Shown here piece after piece: positions 45,870 through 58,239 of a DNA stretch of 64,000 nt. The stretch's first letter is position 1. The number at the start of each line of letters is the position of its first letter. Source of the stretch: Heterodera schachtii. Its lineage: Eukaryota; Nematoda; Chromadorea; Rhabditida; Heteroderidae. The stretch is taken from positions 271,594 through 335,593 of the forward strand of contig SIJG01000069.1 in the NCBI GenBank assembly GCA_023374025.1, in the 5' to 3' direction. The translations under genes and the position numbers were made by a program. The notes under the pieces are model-generated. The model was not told where the DNA came from and did not search any database. It saw only the letters and a list, made by a program, of their open reading frames with translations.

Positions 45870-47770
45870 TTTATATATTCGAAGTATAAAATTGCATATT
45901 TTTAATGAAAATATAATTTCTAATTAATGAATTCCAACTCATGTTCACCAAAGAGTACATTTTTATTATTAACAAATCGCTATTTAATCGTAAGTTTTCA
46001 TCAAAATGATCTTTTATAAGCGACCGAAGTAAAATATGGAAAAATTGCCGCAAAATTAATTAATAAATGTTTTTGGTTTTGCATTATAAGTTAAATTTAA
46101 TTTTTTAAATTTTCACGTCATGCCGCCCGTTCCTGTACTCGTGCCGTAGGTTTTTACTATTTTTTTTTATTAATTTGTTCTCTATCGGTAGTTATTTTAA
46201 TTATGTTTCGAAATTTATAAGATATTTATTGGAAGCCACAGAAGATTTGCCATTATTGAATATTTTTCATTTGTTATCAAATTTTTTTTCTTTAATTTTT
46301 AAATTTAATTAATCGTACTTAAAACTTTGGGAAAAAGCGATGTATATTTATTAATTTTTTTTAATATTTTGTCTTTAATTAATACAATTTTCTATTTTCC
46401 ACGTCAAAAGTCTCATCTCATCATTATATGTAGACATTGGCTTTTCTTTCATTTAGTCAAAAAAAAATTAAATTATTATTTTCTGAAGTGTATTGATTCG
46501 TTAAATCCTTTGTTTAAATGCCTCAAAAGTTAATTTTTGTTTGAATTTTTTTTATCATATTTTTGTTATAAGCAACATAAATTAATTTTTTTATTATAGA
46601 ATAAACCTCTAAACTAATAAATTAATTGAATTTGTCAAATGGGTTAAATAAATGTATATTTTAATTATTCTCTTGTCAATGATCTCCGTCCAATACTATT
46701 TCATGGTGAAATTCTTCTGCAGGAAAGCGCTTTATCATCAAATCATTTTTTAAAATAATTCTTCTGATATGTAATAATTTTGCTTGTTATAATTTAGGGA
46801 AATTTTTATTCATGGTTTAATTTTATAATTATTTAAATTGGTGTTTATAGGAAGCTTAAGAAAAATTGTGAAAAATTGCTTAACATTAATTATATCATAG
46901 TCTAAACTTTTCATATTCATATTGTACTCGTCCAACTGTTTAGATTTACCATTTTTATGTTTAATTTAATTTTATGATGCAAAATGTTTTATAAATTAAA
47001 ATTTTATTAAATAACTTCCACGTTAGACGCCCAACTCGGCGTGTGGTGTCTTATTTTCGAATGGTCTTTGTAGGTATGTTATAATAGATTATTTATCTAA
47101 TACAACAATTGGATATATTTGTAATAATTTCTATTATCATTTTGGTCTTAAATTGTTCAATTCTTATGATTATTTTAATTATTGAATTAGCTAATAAATT
47201 TTAAAATAGCCTATTTTACAAAATGTTTTACTATGAGATTATAAAGATTAAATTCAAAATTATTTATAATATAGCAATCCTTGTTCTCTTCTCATCCATT
47301 TTGGAATTTATTATAAAAATATTTAATTATATTAAAATTTTTTAATTGTTTATTTTCATTTCTCCTGGAGAACAATTGACGATCCAAATTGCTATTTCGA
47401 ATAATTATTTTTTAAAGTTGCATTGCTAATATTATTTTATATATTTTAAAAATTCATTTTTTTGGTTCGTCTTAAGAATAGAAATTTCTTAAGGTTTGCA
47501 ATCACCTTTTATAATATGTTTTTATTTTTCGTCTATTTTGTCATTTATTTTCTTTTAACAAAAAGATTTTTGTATTTAAATTTTAAGTGATTTATATTGA
47601 AAGGTATTTTTTAATAAGATAATCGTGATGAATTTTTTTTCTCGATGAACTGCGCAGTTTTTTTGAAAGTTCTGAGTTCAATTATTTTATCGACCTTTAG
47701 TTGATATTTATCGACATACATAATTATTTATGCTTAATTTCGTTAAACATAAAAAACAATAAAATTTATT
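45870..47770 (+). repeat. Duplicated T-rich unit, copy 1 (relative at about 58,240-60,720)
   Basis: Ordered landmarks shared with 58.2-60.7 kb are ATTAACAAATC then CTTTTATAAG|C..CCGAAGTAAA (AG at 46,019; 58,309), TTGC(C/T)GCAAAATTAAT, CACGTC..GCCG islets (46,117; 58,402), TATAGGAAG(G)CTTAAGAAAAATT (46,850; 59,971), AGACGCCC islets (47,027; about 60,147), and TTTCTCG(A)..GAACTG (47,640; 58,826; 60,598). Identity is moderate, concentrated in the islets and their AG borders. No long ORF. Confidence 0.6.
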
Positions 47771-50700
47771 TTAAATTTAAAATATTTTTATTAAATGAAT
47801 TAGAACTAATGTTCATCAATGAGTGCATTTTGAAGACTGCTTTAAAGAATTTGTTCCTTATTTCTTATTTGGTTAATATGTATAACTTTATAAAAAAGAT
47901 TTCTTTTATTATATAAAATAATGTTTTTTGTATTATTCATTTGGTGTTAATTATTTTAATAAACTTTGCGTTAACCATTCTGGGATTATCTGTCCTTGTT
48001 TTTGGAGTTCTTTTGTAATATCTCCATTAGATATTCTTAATTATATGAAAACATTTTCTTACATTTTTAAATTTCTGTCGATAGGGGAATTAATATCGAT
48101 TTAATTTTAGAAAAAAATTCAAATATTTATTTTCATTTCCAATTAGTTTTTTATTATTTAAATATTTTAATTCCATCTTTTTAATTTTTTATATTTCATA
48201 AAAATTTTTTTTTACTTTTGTTTGTTTTCAATTAAAATTAAATGAATTCATTGCAATGTATTAAAAAACATATTCTATAAAAGATAGTAACATTTTTTAT
48301 CAAAAACCTTAAGGTTCATCTGAAAAAATATTTTTTTAAGGTAAAATATTAAAAAAATTAATTTATCTATTTTTCAATTAGGATGCTATTCATCTTAATT
48401 TTCAGGCTTTCAGGCTTCAAGGATTTATTTTTAGGTTTTTTTCTTTTTGGAAATGGAGTTCATCGTGCGTCTATCCACTTTACAAGTTGATATTATTTTC
48501 ATTTTATTAGATTTCTAGTTTTAAACCTTAAAGTTTTTGCTTTTAATTGGATTTTATCTTGTCAAATGCCGCCCGACTGTTGAACTTACCCATTTGGATT
48601 TGATAATTTGTTAAGGGTGTATTTTTTGGTCTATATTGTTTTTAAGAGGCAAAGCTCGGTAATTTAAAGGCATTTTGGGGTTTTTAACTCTTTACTAACA
48701 TTAATTCTCAAAAAATTGATTTTTATATAATTATTTTCATTATATTTTGTATTTTCGTTAAATAGAGCATTTTAAAATAATAGTAAAATTTCGTAAATAT
48801 TTTATGTTTGCTCTTCCGTTAAAAAGGTTTCTGAAGGTGAAGCAGTTATCGTTTCATTTAAGAAGCTGTTTATTTTTACTTTATTATCATGTGCTCTTAT
48901 AAATTTTAATATATATTTATTTTATGGATGATTTTAATCTTTATTAATTTCCAATACAAGTCTTGTTTTATTTATTTTTCTAAAATTTTAGTATTTCATA
49001 TTTGAACCATAAATATTGATTTTAGCACGAAGATGTATTTCGATTGGCATTACTAACTTCTTTTTTCTTTGGATGAAAGTCTGTATTTCTTATTAAAAAT
49101 GTTTAATGAATCAAATGCATGACCAAAAACAGAACTCTCTTATTTAAAAAATATTTAAATTCTGATTTTTGATTTATATTCTTGAAATTCTCGATCTTTC
49201 AAACTTTATTCTTGCACCGGGCCAATAGACCGCTCGATTTCATAAATGTAAATTTTATTTTTATTATATAGTATTTAGATTTCATTTTTTAAATTTGCTT
49301 GACTTTATTTGGTAGTTAATTTTAAATTTTATTATATTTGATAAGGAAATTATTTCGATTTCCTTTTTCTTATACCATGAAGTCAGAATTCACATAAAGC
49401 GCTTTTTTGCCGGTCATAAGTGACCATTTTATTTTTGTTTGAGCTCTGTGACTATATTTTTAATAATAACTTTATTATGTTATTCCGATTAATTTTTAAA
49501 AAATAAATTAAAATAATAATTTATTATTAGATGTAATTTCTAAACTTATAAAAATATGTTTTGTATTAAAATAACAATCATTTGTTTAATTTAGACAGAT
49601 TATTCGTAATGCTAAATAGATCATTAAAATGAAACAATTTAACGTTATTTTTATAATAAATCAAATTTATTTTTCACAATATATTTAGGTTTGAGGAATT
49701 TAAGAAATTTTTTTATATTCTTAGCTATTTATTTTATATGCGTAAATATAAAAACTTACTTTAATTATAATAACTAAAACATTAACTCATGTTCAGAGGC
49801 CTAATTTTCCAACATTTGGTAGAGATCGAGCAACATTCATAATAATAGTTATTCTTATATTCATTTGTGTATATTTTAAACTTTCGTTTATTTTAATACA
49901 TTTTATAAAATTTATTAAAATTTTAACAAATTTAGTCGAAATCAAAAATTACATCTTTATTTCTTTATTTTTTGTTTCATAATCATATTATTTAATTTAT
50001 CTTAAAAAAAATATGAATAAATAATTTGACAATTCTCGCAAATATTGAAGTAGAAGATAATTTATATTTATTCTCTGCATGGTAAACATTGTACGTTTTT
50101 AAGTATGAATTTTGTTATTACTAATATTAAATGATAAATTCTGAATATAATCTTTAAAAACTAGAAATTGTTCATCAAAACACAATCATACGCTTTTCCC
50201 GTATGTAATATTCTCGAAGAAATGAGTAGTTTTTCTTGTGCGGGCTCCTCCATTCAGCGGCCGTCAATTGATTAATTAATCTTTTGCTCATTATTGATTA
50301 TTTCGTTTACAATATTTAGTTTTCTTTATATTTATATAAACCATATTTACAGCAATTATTCTTAAATAATTAGATATTTCTAGAACTATTTTATTAATTT
50401 GGTATTAAGTTGTTCTATTCTAATAAAGAAATTATTATATTTAGTTTTTGTTGTTTTATGTTGCAACATGGTATGTTTTTTGGAATTTGAAAATTTATTT
50501 TTAATACAAATTTTCGCAAAATACATTAACTTAAAAATATATATTTATTTTTAAAATGTTTTTGGACTTTGATAATTATTTTTTAATACATATTATCAAT
50601 ACTCAAATAAACATCTCGTGTTATCGATTGTTTTTATTAGTGTTTCCATCTCAACTACAAATTTAATGCTTTTCTTTCTTTATTTATTTATTATAATAAC

Positions 50701-53700
50701 CTTTTTTCATTGGATGTGTCTCGATAACAAGCCAGTAAAAAATAAAACAATATTAACATTATTATTAAAATTCATCAAAAATTGTTTATTATTATTAGTT
50801 TATTGTGGATTATTTATTTAGTATTACATTTCCGTATTTATATGTTTAGTTAAAAAATTTGTTATAATGATTTATAAATAATACTATGCAGAGATCGACT
50901 TCTTTGTTTTTGATTTGGTTTTAATTATTTTGCATTCGATTAAGTTTATTCGTTCCAATTGTAATAAACATAATATTCAAATAGTCAATTTTTTATAGTT
51001 TTAATAAAAGAATATAATTTAAATTGAAACAGCAGCTTTTCTTTATGAAGTCAAAAACCTTATTACTCATTAATTTATTTTGATACAATAAATTAAAAAA
51101 TTTATATTTAAATTGTTATTAGTTTTCTTCACTTGCTCCCCAGAGTTGTAAATAGTAACTAGTCTATCTCCACACCTCTTAATATATTCTTTTTAATTTT
51201 TGTTTATTTAATTTGATAAAATTTCAACTTCCTAGCATCAATTTATTTGGTTAAATTAATTGCTTTCCTTATTAGTAATTTTTTCGAAATAATAAAGTTA
51301 ATATGTCTAAACTCATTTTTTCAATTTTATTTTTCTAAATTATTTATTTTCGAGTAATAAAATTTTTTTATTAAAATTTTGTTTTTCACTTGTTCAGAAG
51401 TACCAAAAAAATTCTTGAAGGTAGTTCAATTCCTATTATCAAAAATCACTTAATTCATTTTAATTTTATTTTTAATATAAAATTTAAAAATTTTAGTAAA
51501 ATAATAATATTGGTATGATTTATAATTATAAATATTTATTTTGTTTAAGTATAGCATTTAGTATCATTATTTATATAATTCGAATGTAATATTAATACTT
51601 GGCATTTTGCAAAAAAATAAATATTCAAAAACTTATATTTTTAAATTTGAATTAGCATATTGTATTTTATTAATAACTTTGCTTGGTTGAACTTATTGCT
51701 AGTCTTGTGCTTATAAAAAATGCCCTCAAATAGTTATGGCTTTAAATAAAATTCTAAATTTAGTCTTTTTTTATCAGACTAAACTTTATTTCCATTTTTT
51801 TAAACAGATTTAATGATAAAAAAATTTTAAAAATTCATTTTAAAATGGATTTTCTTTGAAGAATATTTCCAAAAAAAGTAATTATTTTTTTATAATTGAC
51901 TGTATTGCATTATTAACTAGTTTAATTAATCGTATCATATACACACTGCCTTTGTGCAGCAGAAGTCATCGCTGAAGAAAACTGCTTCATGAAAAATTAA
52001 AGCGACGTTGACGCTAATCACATTCACTGCAGAAGCGAAGATATCTTCTTTTCGCCATTTTAAACCTTTTAAATCAATTTAATATTTTAAAATTTATACA
52101 TTTTTACTGGCGGATTTCTAATTTATATGTGTCATTTGATTTAACTCAATCGCTTTATATGTTGAAGATGATTTAAAAATGCATTTGGTCTAATTAACAA
52201 TGTTTAACTAATAGTTTTGTTAAATCATTTGAATCAATTTAATTGTACTTGCCTCGTTTTTAATTTTTTTTTATTTAGTATTAATAAATTATCCCCTTAT
52301 TCTTGGTTTATGGTCTATTTAATATTTAATTCTGATGGATGTGTGTGGTTTCATGTCAATTCATATAATAATATTCAGAATATATAAAAATCTTGATTTA
52401 AAATCAATTTCGTCTTCGTCGTCCACGACCCTAATGATTTTTTGGCCATTCTGAAGGGTGGATTTCAAAAATCAACAAAATTAAATAAGTTCTTAGTATT
52501 TGCTTATTATATATTCAGAAATTTTTTGAATTAATTATTTCATTTATTGCTTTTTATAGTTCAATCTTATTTAATATTCATTTTAAATTTTTATTCATTT
52601 TTTCTTATTTTTCATGTCTTTATTCGTTTAGTTTCATTTTCATTAGTTTATATTTTGATTGAAACTTTTTTTTACTTCAGGTTTAATATTTCTTTTATTT
52701 GTTCTCTGTTTATTAATACCTCTTGCTTTAAATGGACATTTACAGAGACAAAATTTTGGAAGTGGTTTTAAGTGAATTTATAAAAAATATTTTTCAATTA
52801 AAAATTTCTAAAAATAATTATTTAATAAGCTGTATATTTAAATTTGTTTTTTAAATAATTTTTTATATTATTATGCATAGTTGCTTTCTATATTTTTAAT
52901 TCTATTCTTATTTTTTGTATTCGATCATTTCATTATTATATGTTAATTCCTTTCAAAACAATAACATATGGGTGTTGAAATTAATCCCATTGTCGTCAAT
53001 AGTGAAATGATTGTTTCTTCTTAAACTTAGAATTGATCTCAAAAAACTGAATCATTATTGAAAAAAATTAATGTTATTTTTAAATTATATAATTGCTTTT
53101 AAATTTTTAATCATATTAATGAACATTCTTAATTTTTTTTCCATAGTTTGGGTTATAAACCTAACTTTTTTTCCATAATACTACTAATTTTGAGAATTTA
53201 TTTTTTCAATATTCCATTATTAAATATCTTTTATTCAGAAATTAGAGCCAAATTAATAGATGTACAAAAAATATAAAATTGTAATAAATATAATTATATT
53301 GAATTATTATTAGATTTGTTCATTAAATATGTTTTGCATTTTTCTATAATGCGATTTTTGTTCATTACTATTTTATTAATATAAGAGCAGAAGTTATTGT
53401 TTACAATCTATTGAATTAATCAAGTTATATTCAACTAGTTAGCTTTAAATTTATGTAAATGGTGCAAATATTCGTGAAATTGTTTTAAGTTTTATAAAGT
53501 AGAAATTTTTTAGATAAACTATTAATTATTCTTTTTTGAATTAGGGTATGCATATAATTTTCAAGCTTCCAGCCTGTCAAGGTTTATTTTTAAAAAAGAT
53601 AAATTATTATTTATTTATTAGAAAAATATTATTTATTTATTTTTAACTCCATTATGTCTATAGGCAGTAGCAATATTCGAACAACCAGCATATTATTTTC

Positions 53701-53950
53701 TTTTTCATAATTAGTTATAATTGAAAACGGAATTGTTTTTTTTATTGTTTTATGCATTAATGTGAGGAAAAACTCGACGTCGAGTTCTCTTATGCACAAT
53801 TTAAGTTTTTATTTTTTATTTGATTTTTTGTATCAATATCATATATTATTTTGCAAATTATCATTCTAAGGTTAGTATGCATATGTAAATTCGTAAAATT
53901 TAATAAATAAATAAATTATTATAAATAAATATTATTATTTTATTTATTTA
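47771..53950 (+). other. T-rich stretch, gene-poor
   Basis: Islets occur near 47,960-48,000, 48,545-48,600, 48,820-48,870, 49,205-49,240, 49,370-49,450, 50,215-50,270, 51,945-52,055 and 52,405-52,460. A 14-bp perfect palindrome ACTCGACGTCGAGT lies at about 53,769. The ORFs at 50,618-50,821 and 52,547-52,771 are T-rich chance frames. There is no recognisable transposon, RNA gene or protein domain. Confidence 0.4.
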
Positions 53951-53960
53951 TTGTTATTAG

Positions 53961-54045
53961 CTTTGATGTTTAAAACTCCCATGAGCGTAATAAGCGTCTC
54001 GGTGGCGTCTTTCATTGCTTCGTATGCTTGGATTAAATTTTTAAA
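53961..54045 (+). other. Candidate exon, membrane-like peptide
   Basis: TTTATTGTTATTAG precedes an islet reading (phase 2) LMFKTPMSVISVSVASFIAS in an open frame. Possible donors are GTGGCG at 54,002 or an unclear one near 54,034. The peptide is hydrophobic and could be part of a signal or membrane segment, but T-rich DNA gives such peptides by chance. Confidence 0.2.
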
Positions 54046-56620
54046 CATAAAAAAATTATTTTTTAAATTTTTTATATTTATTAAAATAAATTTTTTACAT
54101 TATTTAGTTAAACTTTTAACACATGTACTCGTAGGGTATTGTTTCAAATAGGACTTTGAGCTTAACTTTTCATTAAGTTATAATCTATTCGATTATGATT
54201 TGAATATTTAAACAACATATTAAAGAAATATTTTTAATATTGCAAAAATAATGTTTAGTTCCCTTTTATCCAATTATAATATTCTGCTACTTTTTATTTA
54301 ATTATTATCTAATTTAATGATTGCTATAAACTCCTTGTAAAAAGAATCCGTTAGAAGTAATATTATTGGGTGGTACTTGTGGCAATATATATATTTATTA
54401 TTTGTTGTTTCTGACATTTATTAATTAATTAGTGCGTATTGTATTTTAATTAGCGTCATATTCATTAATTATATGCATTAATTTTGTTTAAATATCTCGC
54501 TCCTCTGTGTCCTATTCATTTAATATTAGAGTTAATAATTTCAATTAAATATTTACTTTCTTTATTTATGTTTCTAGTTTACTATCAAATGTAAGTTATA
54601 TTCTGGGTTGTTTGCATTCAGTTTTTTACGAGTTTAAAACCCATGACCCAGGCTTTTTCTCATATATTAATTAAAAAAGACTAAAAAATTTTTTAATTAA
54701 TAAAAAAGTATTAGCGTAAAAATAATTTTTAAGTAGATGAAAATAAAAAATTTTTGCATCGGATTTTCATTTTATCAATGTCATAAATTTGATTTCTAAT
54801 ATATTTTTGTATTTTTCATTTTCTTGGTGCAGAATAAAAAAGATAATAATTTAAATTGATATTTATCAAGCGTTTCTTTTGATTAATTAGAATTTGTTTA
54901 TATTTTCAAATGCTCCACTGTTACATTATAACTTTTTTATTTTTTCTATTTCAACTGATGAATAAATAATTTTATTTTTTTTTTTATAAACTAAATGAAT
55001 GTTTTTAGTTTATATTTCAGCAGCTTTTGTAGCTTTATATAAAGGTGATTCTCGGACCTCGCGGTTTTGAGTATTTTTCGTGTTGGAAATATATAATATA
55101 TATATATGAATGCTCAAATTTTATAATTTTTAATAGTAAATTTGTTAATAATATGCGATATTTTCATATCCAAATGTGATCAATTTTTTATTGTATATTT
55201 AATGTAAATCTCAGATTTGCTGCAGTTTATTTATTATAACTATTTTTAATTGTCATTTTTTCGTGCATTTGATTATTAATGATCAAATTTGGTTTAGCAA
55301 TTAAATTTACATATTTTAATATTATAATTGATTCACTATCAATTTTATTTAAATACTTCGTAAAAATAATCTCGCATCATAGACGTCTCTGAATTTGTTT
55401 GTATAGATGCTCCTTGGGTTTCAATTTAATTATGGTAAATTAAACTTATTTTTTTCTAATTTTCTATGCTTTCTATTTATTTTATTTTTCCGATGAAAAA
55501 TGATCAAAATTAACTTTTATTTGTATTTTCAATTATATTTTATTTTTTACTTTATTAATTTTTAATTTTCTTGTTGCCGATGCGGCGACGCATGCCGGGA
55601 CTGAGAATGTTGCAACACATCAGCAGTTGAATTATTTTTGATTTATTTATATTTAAAGTTTAAAATATTTTATTAAATTCAACTGAGACTATTTTCGGTT
55701 CGTCTCAGCACGGCTTGGAATGAACAAAAATAAACTTATTTTTTATTTTTATGTGCGTTCTATTTATTTCATTTTATGACTGAAAATGATCAAACTTTTA
55801 TTTTATTTTTTTCAATTATATTTTACATTTTAATAAAGAGTAATGTTCATGTATTATTTTGTACAATCTCTTTTTGTAATGTTTTCTTATTACAGAGATT
55901 AATCATTAGAATTTTTCAGTCTTTTTGTTTTATTTATTAATTCTTTAATAATTATTAATTAATTCTTTCTTTTCTTGATTTTTGGCTCCAATTTTAATCC
56001 GAATTGTGGGTTGTTTGCAAGTGAATTTATATAAAATATTATTTCGAATCCTAAATAAATTTATTTAAAAAATTGAAAAAAATAATTTTTTAAAAGTTGA
56101 ATAATAAAAGTATTATTTTTATTCAAACTAAAAATAAATAAATTCTAAAATCAGTAAACAGCGATTATTCTATATTTTTTTTCTTTATTCGAAAATTTTA
56201 ATTAACTTATTTTATTTATGACAATAAACATTTTACTCATGCCGTGTAGCTTAAATGCGTCAACTTTCATGGTGATACTTAACATTAATATTTACAAAAT
56301 TTTTAAACATTTTTTGTTTTTTTTCTTTAAGCAAGTTGAGCTTTTTGATATTAATTGGCCCGGTTTTTTAGTTTACATTACCATAAATTGAGCCTTTAGG
56401 TTTCTCTACAACTCAGTAAATTTCCGAATTTTGTTAAAAAAGTTATCTTCATAAATTATTTTAAGAAATTTTTTATAAATAATTCTTATATTATATTGTT
56501 AATATATAAGATGCTTTAATTAGTATTTTATAGAATGAATTTTAATACTGGGCGTCAGACAAATATATTTTTCTCTGATCTTTTTCCTGGTAAATAGAGT
56601 AAAATTGTTGTCGAATACAG

Positions 56621-56651
56621 GCCTTCCTTCGCCTCTGCGACGCAGAAGCTG
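56621..56651 (+). other. Candidate 31-nt microexon
   Basis: Bounded by GAATACAG on the left and GGTAAAAAC on the right (G|GTAAAA), with 31 GC-rich bases that read AFLRLCDAEA in one frame. It has the best paired splice-site signals in the T-rich block. It is the same length as the - strand candidate at 13,055-13,085. Confidence 0.3.
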
Positions 56652-57102
56652 GTAAAAACAATTATTTCTCTCTATAGCATTATATTGATAAGTTATTTTT
56701 CATTTTTTATAATATTGAGTTATTTAAAAAATAATTATTGAATTTTATTATGTGAATTGAAAAGAGAATAAAATTATATAGTTAATTAAAAGTATTTTAA
56801 AAAATTATTGCGTAAATCAGCATTTTTGTATCACACATTTATTTTATCAAAATCAAAAATTATTTTCCAACCAAAATTTTGTTTATTTTATTTTTATGGT
56901 GAAGAATTTAAAAGAAACTGATATTTTAAATGGTATTATCAATAGTTTCTTATAATTAATAAAATTTCTTTTTCTTTCAATGCTTTTGCAGTGTAAATAT
57001 AACTTTTTCTAGTAAAACTATTTCTATTTCAACTGCAGAATAAATAATTTTATTTATTTATTTTAAATTTTCTAAATTAATAAATTTAGATATTTTTTAC
57101 AG

Positions 57103-57156
57103 CTTTCATTAATGCCTCATGAATCGGCGTGTTTGCATCTAGTTCTTCTTCTTTCG
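57103..57156 (+). other. Candidate 54-nt microexon
   Basis: TATTTTTTACAG, a strong 3' splice site, precedes 54 bases open in one frame (LSLMPHESACLHLVLLLS), followed by GTTGAA. Length is a multiple of three. The donor is not consensus. Confidence 0.25.
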
Positions 57157-58239
57157 GTTGAAACGGTTTGATTAAAGAAATATTTTTCAATCTAATTATT
57201 ATATTTCATTAAAGTGCCAACACGTGCCCATGATGAGCTGGCAGTTTTGGTGGCGGCGACTTTTTTTAAATATTATGTTGTATTAAAAATTTTTTTTTAT
57301 TATAAGGTTTTACTTAAACAAGTAGCATTATTTGCTTATAAACCATATTAATAATATTTAATTTACATTTTTTCGATAGAATTGTTCTCTCAAGTTTTAA
57401 TTAGCATTTCTATTCCTAATCGCCAATTTAAATTACAAAATAAAATTTCCAAATTAGCCGAACTATAATGGTTTAATTTTTTTAAATATTAGAACCTTTC
57501 TTTGATTAACTTCAATAATATTTTCTATTTATTTTATTTTTTTTAATTTTCTTCTATATATATATACTATTATTGTAATGCCAAAATAGGTAATTATCTA
57601 CCAAAATGTATATATTTTAGGTTCTTCAATGAATTAAAGATAATATTAATTTTGGGTTTTTATTACTGATACCACTTTTATCGTTTGACTTTATTTGTAA
57701 TTTTAATATTTGTTAATTCTACAAAAAATTTTAGTTTTATTTGTTTCCCTGAGAGATTCTTGTTAATCTTAGTATATTTTAATTCATCATAAAGATATTT
57801 AACATTAAATTATAAATATTTTAAAAACCTTAACCATTTTCTCTTTTAGGTTTTATAATTTTATAGTTTTCATCCATTTTTAATTAAGGTGAAATTAATT
57901 ATCGGACCTTAGATTTATTATTTAACTTAATTTAATTTCTTAATTCTTAACTTAATATTAAGTAAATAAACAAGTTTTGTTTATGTGTAGTGTCTTTTTA
58001 TTCCATGACATTCTAAATGCTGGCTTCACTAGGATGAAGATTAAAATATCTTGATTATAATTAGATTTTAAATAAAATAAATTATTAAATATACTTTATA
58101 AAGACTTTTATTTAATTGTTATAATTTGTTCTATTCACATTACTGATTATTTTAATTTCGACGACACTTTTTAACACGGAAAATTCAAATTAATTTATAT
58201 ATTCCAAGATAACTGATTACTGATTCTTTCTTATTATAA

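Noticed and set aside
50618..52771. Membrane-protein-like ORFs at 50,618-50,821 and 52,547-52,771
   Set aside because: Apparent transmembrane segments are expected from T-rich codons (TTT, TTA, ATT). No motif, no composition change from flanks.
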